Source: Hexactinellida sp. DTS-2022
Taxonomy: Eukaryota > Porifera > Hexactinellida
Assembly: GCA_028753945.1 (NCBI GenBank)
Contig: JAPNXP010000003.1
Location: 4,836,001-4,900,000 of the forward strand
Reading direction: 5' to 3'
DNA length: 64,000 nucleotides
The notes under the pieces were generated by a model. The model saw only the letters and a list, made by a program, of their open reading frames with translations. It had not been told where the DNA came from and ran no database searches. Shown in pieces: positions 12,701 through 21,700 of this stretch. The position numbers and the translations under genes were made by a program. Every line of letters begins with the position of its first letter. The stretch's first letter is position 1.

Positions 12701-15700
12701 AAAAAAGTATTTAAAAAAAGTCTTTATTAGCGATTTTTCGCTAAAGCCGATGTCGTTAAATCCTGTATAATATGTTTCGTTTGTGATAATTATGCTCTCA
12801 TTTGCATTAGTTGATAGGTTCAACACTTTGTACATTCATAACTGTTGTATCATTTTGTATAGGATTACTTTCTGAGGTATACTGTAATTAGAATATATAG
12901 TAGAACTTCGTTAGTAGGAACACCAGGGGACCGTCAAAATGCATTCGCCTTATCCGGAACTCGTATTAATGAATATCATTGGTATTGAAAAAGCTTTGAA
13001 GGGGACTGAAATAGTGTTCGTATTAATCGGAATTTCGTATTATCCGTGTTCTTACTAAAGAGGTTATACTGTGTGTGCTTCTGTCATAATAAAAAGTTAT
13101 AATTCAGTCTCATTTATATTTACACATAAAGAGATAGGAAAAGAACTCTCGATGAACAATCTTTTAGTAATACTATTTAAATTAGTATATTTATTTGAAC
13201 AAGACACTGTGTTGTTAGTTATTCTACTTAATAATTGCAGTACTCTGTTAGATCAATACACCAATTCAGAAATACAAATCCCTTGTAACTCTGAGATGAA
13301 CTAGTACTACTGTATATTAGCAACTTTCTAAGGAAATACGGAAATACGATTTAAATTATTGAATTCTTATCAAATTTAAAATATTAATGCCATTTCAACT
13401 ACTACTGGAATACAAATACGTACTAACAAGATATTCCCGTAACAGTCAACATCTTACGTTGTATAATTCTAATTTTCACTAATTTTCATAATTACTTATT
13501 GTTTTCAATTATAAATACAGTGGTGTTCACGTAATAGCATGTCGCATTTTGCACCAAATTTCCTTGCTAATAGAGGACAACAATATTATTAAATGCTCGC
13601 TTGGGGACTAAAAATAACTTGCTAGTAAAGCAAATATTACTGCTATTAGGCGAACATAACTGTATACATATTGAGAATTGGTCGAAATAAATTTGAATCC
13701 ATAATAAGTTAATAACGGAGTACACCAAATATTCACTTTTCACTGAACTTATAAATGTAAATGTAAATTTTATATCTACTCAACGTGTTCTAAAAGATAG
13801 ATTGTAAGAAGAAAAAACTTCCAGAGAAATTTGTCCAATATTATATCTGCAAATTGTGGGTAAAAAGCAGACTTGTCTGTACACAATACTAACTCTTTAA
13901 TTATAAGGATGAAAAGAAACATAATTTGCACTTTCAATAGATTTGCTGAAGTTCTTATCAACTACTACATAAATTAATTTTTGCGTAATTCTCATATGGA
14001 ATAGCAGATTTTCTATTCACTAAATTATAGATGCAAATAGATATCAGACCACAACACAGCCAGTAACATAAGTAATATACCACTGAAAATAGAAGGCACA
14101 TGCTAAGTATAAATATATATTAAATTCAGTAAACATTGTTTAGTTGTGGAGAAATAATAAAGTATCTAAAATGGCAACTGATTTAGAAAGAAAGTTTAGT
14201 AGACTAAGGGACCCAAAACAAAGCGTCCTATTTCTAGCAGCTAAAATAGGCGATTGGAGTACAATATATGAGGTACTGGACAATAGGCCAGATCTGGTTA
14301 ACTTTATCCCAGACAATCAGACATATGGATTATTGCATCACGCGACTATAAGTGAGAACGAAATAGCTATCATCAAGATTCTCTCAATTCAAGGATGCGA
14401 TCCCAACCTGATGGACAGAGATGGAATGAAAGCGAACGAATTAACAGACAATGAACATTTACAGGAAATTATTGAGGCAGCACAAGGAGGTGGTACAGTA
14501 GAAAGTTCGAATCAAAACAACCTAGAATGCAATGATAATTTTGAGGAGCCATTAGAGGGAATTGAAGGGCAGTGCTTAGCTAAAACTACAGCCGAGCTTC
14601 AACCGAAGGAAACTCTCGAGGCAACTGAAACAAACTATCAAACAGAAGAACTAATTCCAAATTACGAAACAGTAGGAAACCTTGCGGAAGAACTGGATGC
14701 GGACATTAACATTAATGATAGTTACGAACATAGTGCAAACGATTTAACAGATAAATTACATTCAAAGGAAGTAATCGAGTCACCGAAGGAAACTCGTCTA
14801 TTTGAAGATCCAAATCAGGACGACCAGATTATCATGGACAGTGCAGAGGAAGCCCAGGATTCCAACGCAAATAGAATCAATATTAGTTCAACTATTAGAG
14901 ACGAACTGAGTGAAAAACAGTTGACAGAGGAAATTCATACGAAGGGAAATACCGAGACAAACGAAGTAACTCGCTTTATGGAAACTCCAGAAGAAGGGTC
15001 TCCATTAGATAGAGCAAGTTTACAAGAACTACAGGAAACTACTACACATGAAACAGATCTCAGTCCGATCGGTGCACAAGAACTGAGTGCAAACAAATTA
15101 ACAGATGAACTACATGCGAGAGACAGCATTGAGTCATCAGATGAAGTTCGTCCAAAGAAAGTTCAAGACCAAAGTTACCAAAAGATAACAATTACATTTG
15201 AAGAGCTGCAGAACCGTGACGCAATAAAAATAAATGAAATGAGTCTAGCCTTAGAGAATGGCGACATTGTCGAAGTGGCTAAGATAATTGACACCAACCA
15301 GCATCTGGTCAATGTAGTCCCTCCTGAACTAGGCTTAGGGCCTCTCCATCAAGCAGCGATAATGGGAGACGTGGACATAGTCAACAAGCTGCTCTACTAC
15401 CCGGCTTCTAATCCGGATATCCAAACTACAGCCGCACAGTTTAACATCCATGGTCCAGGGAAAACTGCAGAGGAACTCGCGACTAGTCAACAAGTCAAAG
15501 AAGCGATAAGTTGCAAGAAACAACAACTAACACAGGAGTATTACGCCTGCCCCACTTACGTAGACATAACAGACAGTAACCACATACTAATGGACTATGC
15601 ATCCCATACGATAGAAGCACACAAGGGCTTGTTATGCTCTGATAGGTTTGATTCAGAGAATTTCAATGTTTTCCCTAAAATGGTCGAAGATGTGTTCCTC

Positions 15701-18700
15701 TACACGCACTACAGTTCCAAATGGGAACAAGCACGGGAAATAACTTGCAGAGATCTAAATGGCTTTGATAATATATTAGCGAAACAGATAATGGACAAGG
15801 AGAATAAGTCCCGAGATACTTTCTATCAAAAATTAATAACCATCTACACCAGCAAGGCAGTCATTAATTGGAATCTGAACAGGGAACTGAAAAAACAATC
15901 CGTGAGAGACAACGAACAATTATTCAAGTTCTCTTCATATACCGTGATACTCAACGGGATTCTATTTGTTTGGGATCAGTTAGAGTCCTATACTAAGGTC
16001 ACCTATAGAGGAATGAACCTTAATGAAAAGGAATTAATTGATTACTCAGTTGGTACTGAATTCGCTTGGCTTAACTTCGTATTAAGCAGTAGTGAAAGAA
16101 AAGTAGCACAGCGATTTGGAAAGAATAAGGACAAGTTCAAAAGTCTGTTTATATTCGATAACAAAAGACAGTGCAAATGGTCTCCCAAATCAATTGAAAA
16201 GATATCCAACCACGAAAGGGAGAAGGAATACCTGTACCCGTGTGGAGCTCAGTTCAGGGTAACTAAAGTTGAAACCATGGGTGAATTCAGACACATCCAC
16301 CTCGAATTAATCTGTGTTGTAGACCCCACGCCTCTCAGGTCTCTCTTTGACGAAACTGTTGCGAGAACTGAAAAGAACATCGAAACTATAAAAGAGGAAA
16401 GTAAACAGTTCGAAAAGGATTTGAATCAACTAAAAGATTTCATCGAAATTGCAAAAGGAAAAGATGTTCAGATGAAAACTAACGAAAATACTGAATCAAA
16501 CAAAGCTCAGATCGAAAAACTTAAGAAAACTATGGAAAATGGAAAGTCAAGCCTTAATTGCTTATTGGACGAGTTAAATGATAACATCTCAATAATGGAG
16601 AATGGATTAACAACAGAACTTCCTCCCAGTAGTCCGATTCCGCGAAAAGTGAGTAGAATATTCTTCCAAGACAAACCAAAGGATAAACAGCGACAATTTC
16701 AACAGTTGAGAGCTCAGGTCACAGAGATCAATAAGTCAGTTAGCAATGCTGTTGTTTCTTTCTCGGAGGTTTCGGATTATGCTAAACAAAATGGGCTTGT
16801 CTGAAAATATCCAAGGTATATCGTTATGTAAATGAGTAACTAGTAGGTTGTCAATAATAATGTGTTAATAATTGCTATCCCCTCATACTCTCTTGTATGT
16901 ATACTGATTGTGTTTCTAATGTTGTATATAATAGTTGATAAAATATTTCGTTAGAAATTAATGAGCTGGATGTATTAAAAAATAAAATGATTTGAAATCG
17001 CTCAGTTAATAACTATTATTGTAAATATAAAGACTCAAGTCTAAATTAAAGAATATTTGTTAATATTTTATAACTTCATCAGTTTTTTTAAAGATTTTTG
17101 TTTCACCCTTCTGCCAAAATTAGACCAGCGAATCCAAAATTATAACGTGAGTCATTATCCAATGTATACCTTGTCAATATTTGCATCTCTTAGTTATTGA
17201 AAATATTTATTAGTTACAAGTTTATAATTTATATTACTGAATTACAAAAGTAATCTACTGTATTTGAATTAAACTTGATGTTTGTTTGTATTTGTTTGTC
17301 CGAATTGTATCATAGTTATAGGGTAAATATATTTGTAATAATAGGAAGTGGCGGAATTACCATAGAGCTGGTAAGGTTAAAGCCCAGGCCAACTTCACTA
17401 TCAGGTCCAGTTTAGGTAAACTGACCTGGAAATGGGATTGATTTGGGAATAGAAACTAGTTTCATCTTATTTAAACAGAAATTTTAAGCACACTTGACTG
17501 TTTATTGAAAAAATCGTTGGAGGATTTTTGTAAAGAATTTATTCACTGTTCTGTATGGGAATAGTTCGTCTGATGCTGAAACAATTTTTAGAATACAATA
17601 TTTTTTCAAGGATATAAAAATAGGCCCAAATAACGACTTAGCATTAGGCCCACGACGCTCTAAATCCGGCACTGATAATAAGTAAACAAGTAATCTAATT
17701 ACGAATTTTCTTTTGTCAATAATTTGCTGTTATATTTGTGCAACTACATCATTTCCGAAATAATTGAATAATATGCCAATTGGGTATGTTGGTAAATAGA
17801 TCGCACCAAGTTAAGTTCTCGTATTGTATAAAGTTCAAGATTATATGGCGAGCTGTCCGCAATAATATTGATAAATCAGGCGCTAGGATTGTTGGCGATA
17901 TAGCTTTATTATGAACAATCAATTTATAAGAATAGCAGACTTATCGGATCTGTAAATCGGTAGAGCCAAGCGGGCTCATTCACTAGATCCGATTTGACAA
18001 AAAGTATTATTCGTAATATGTCCCAGACTTTCAGTCGAAGCTACGTAATTCGAGGTTTACCAAAGACTATTTATCAATGCTATATCTTCACAACCCAAAA
18101 ACGACATTGTAATTGGTATTGTAAACACAGTGTAGGGTAGGGGTTACATAATTGCAATCTTGCTAATAGGTAAAGTTGAAATGAGAGGAACTTAATTAAA
18201 CATATTAAATGTGATAATTAATATATAATGTAATACACCAAGATAAAATATTAAAGTCAGGTTCTTTTATTATGAACATTCAAGGGACCAAAAATTGTGT
18301 TCACATTAGAGACTTCATAAAAAGCGAAACTTAACACAAACCCTATGTAAGTTGTTAACTTGGGACCATATAGCTAATTCATAAATAAAAGATCTTCATA
18401 ATAAGCAGACGAAAAGTGTTCACAAATAAGCAGGCCTGACTAGAAGATTAGCCTTTAAATCAATCATAAAAAGTTATTTGTATTATTGATTACTATGAGA
18501 GTTCTAACTACTTTTTGTTATTTACATCATTCATTAGTCACAGTAGTACACAAAAATATAAAATAATAAACTATTACACATTAAATTAAACTCCTCACAT
18601 AATAACAGTTGTAAATATGTATGTACAATTAAAAAGAATGCTTTTGTAATGAGACAAGAAAGCTTACCTTTCAAAAAACTTTGGAACACAGTTTCTAGGA

Positions 18701-21700
18701 TCTATTTTGAGTTGCTTCCCCAGCTCCAGAATGTAATTGAGACAAATTGTCTGTCTGGCTACATGCTTCATGAGGGAGTGTTTCTAGCGCAGAGCAACAT
18801 ATATAATCCATTCACAGAGAATAGCGAAATAAGTTATCTCTATAGAGACCAGCCTAGAACTCTAATATATGGAACTGTGTATGTTGTGAGTATACAGCAG
18901 GGACCAAGGACACACTGAAGTTAATGAGATTGAATAATGTAATTATAGAATATAATACAGTAGAAAGTAACTTAATGTGTAGGAAACTTCCTACCACATA
19001 GAAACTATCATTAATACATTATTTTTCATGAATAAATACCAAATTTCACGTCTGAATGATAATCAATTTAACCATTGCTATATGCATGATGACTCGACTA
19101 GTCTTATCTCTATGAAATAATTAACATCCACTTACTTCCTCCACTTCTAAATTAATGCACCAAAGAGTAAGGTAGCCCGCTGTGTCGTCACTAACAAGGT
19201 CAGGATTTCGGACCAGAAAATCTTTGCTGAAATAAACACAAGTAACGATTTATCAGTACACGTACTAGTATACCTACATAAATGAGAAAATTGTAAATTA
19301 ACTATTTACTGACCTCGCGTCATAATCTTTAAACAATCCAAATTTTTTGATATTCTCTTCTTGTTTTTTCATGAACACTTGCTAAATACAAAGAAACAAA
19401 TCAAAGTACAATAAAGTGGTTTCAACATTGCTGCAAAATAATAGTTAAAAACTTTGTACTAATTTCATTCATATTCAGCTGGTCTTATTGTATAGGATAA
19501 TTGAGCGACATCCGATTTTGCAACCACTGCACAGCTCGATAAACAAATCCATTTATTGATGAGTCAAGAATTACGATTATTGTAAATTAGGTTAGCATAT
19601 AAAGTAACAAAGACTAATTCATGTTCAAAGAACACTACATACAAAAATAAGTGTAGAATTCATTAGTATGTGGGCATCATAATGTTAGCACAAAGCACAC
19701 CTGCGCCCATTCAGATTCAATGGAATATTATCGTGCTTAGTTACAAACAGATGCTAATTAATAATATTTAGGATTCTAAATCAATTGGCAGATTTAAACA
19801 AACAATCGGTAACTAACAGATTTCTTCATTCGCTCAGTTTCAGTCAGAGCCCGTTCTTCCTCCTTCTTTATGTTTACAATCTGAAATAAATAATTAGAAA
19901 TTTAAATGAAAATCAAACAAACAAAGTTTACCCAGATTTAGAATTTGTACGCTTTAAATGATGAATTTGTATTAGTCTATGCTCTATGGTAAGTGCTATA
20001 AACCAATCCTAATTTACGAGTTTGAATGAAAACTTGTGAACACCTGTATAAAGCATTACTAATACATTCCTATAGTTTGGGAAAATCAGGCTCAACAAGG
20101 CAATGAATTGCTCCATAATATGAGATGTATTACGAGGGATAACCAGACATAATTACTGGATAAGTTTAGCCTGCTAAGTACAGAGTACAAGGAGGTATAG
20201 AGGTGTAGCTTGAAACAGATTGGATAGCAAACATGAATACAGTACCAGGTGCAGTCCTGATAATACAGTGAGAGGTCTAAACTTTGGCAGGCAATATATA
20301 ATACACGAGTATCGATGTCATACGATAATATAATAATAATGTATACGCAATTAGCTGTGGTTTTAAGGACGGTTACAACAATCAATAGACTAACTCGTGA
20401 AGAAATTGAGATTTTAGGAGAATCCTATTTTGGATTGCGTTGTATTAAATCTATTCAAACAATACAAATATTAAACTCAGATTATAGAGCATATTATAAT
20501 TTAATTAGAATATAATTCAACCAATTAAATTTAATTAATACGTAGGAAAGCGTGCAAAGCAGTACCATTGACATTATATTGTACAGTTATCCAACACAAT
20601 ATGCGAACCAATTTCCACTCAATCATATTTATAACAGTATTATAAATATGTACAGTATTATTATATTGTAGTGCAAATATGTGTGTTAATTAATCTAACC
20701 GTAGAGTCGAACCCATCATGACACATTGTATCGATGTTCCATGGCTGAGATTTAGTCTGATTATCCAACTCAATTTCTTTCTCTTGCAAATCTCTATCCT
20801 AACAATGTTTCTCTTATCACACAAACAATTGGAGTATAACATAGGATAATACACTGAGCAAATCTACACATACTTATAATAATAATACAAACAAAATAAT
20901 TCCAAATATATACCTTCTTCTCCAACTCCCTGATGTACTTTTCGAGCTCAACCTTGTCCTCCTGGAAAAACCGAGTGTTACTCACAAAACATAATTTTTC
21001 CTTTGAAATTATGTAATCGAATGCCAGGTAGAATAGGGCAAACTTACAAGTGATCGAGATTTATTCTTGGCCTCCTTCAACTCATTTTTTGTACTAAATA
21101 ATGAATATAGTTAACTAGTTGTCACAATTTTTGGGTTGATTATCAAAGTTTAGACTAACATCCTAACTTGGTAGGATATGCTAAGGATTAATGACGCCAG
21201 GATAGCCAGAATACTCTAGAGCAGTGGTTCCCAACCTGGGCTCCACAGAATGTCTAATATACACTATAAGGGGTCCACGGTTTAAAATGGTTGGGAATCG
21301 CTGCTGTAGAGTAAACGTAGACACTATTTCATCAGAAAATGCAAATTTCGGAATCAAATTAATACGTAATTATAATTTCCATGAATAAATATACAATACA
21401 CTCTGCTTAATTGGTTCAATATTTCACAGGATTAACGAACATAATTAGAGATGCCTTGAAATATTTTCGGTTAATGGTAGTATATTGGGTTCTCAGCTTA
21501 GTTGGGTCAAACTACCCTCGATCAAAGTGACTAGTATTCCTATTTTTAGCTACACTATCGTGTTGATAATTTGCAGCAAAATCTACTTTTAACAAAAGTC
21601 ACCTGTAAAACATGAGCGTATGATAATGTTAACGTTAACGTACTCACTCGGGAATGGAAAATAAGTACGTATTATCCGAGTGTACGAACTATCCGAATTT

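Noticed and set aside
18649-18918. 89-codon plus-strand frame
   Set aside because: Antisense of CDC37 exon 9, whose minus-strand reading matches the family.
20703-20725. tRNA B-box-like GGGTTCGACTC on the minus strand
   Set aside because: It lies inside CDC37 exon 5 (DGFDST) and has no matching A box or cloverleaf. I found no tRNA or rRNA gene in the window.
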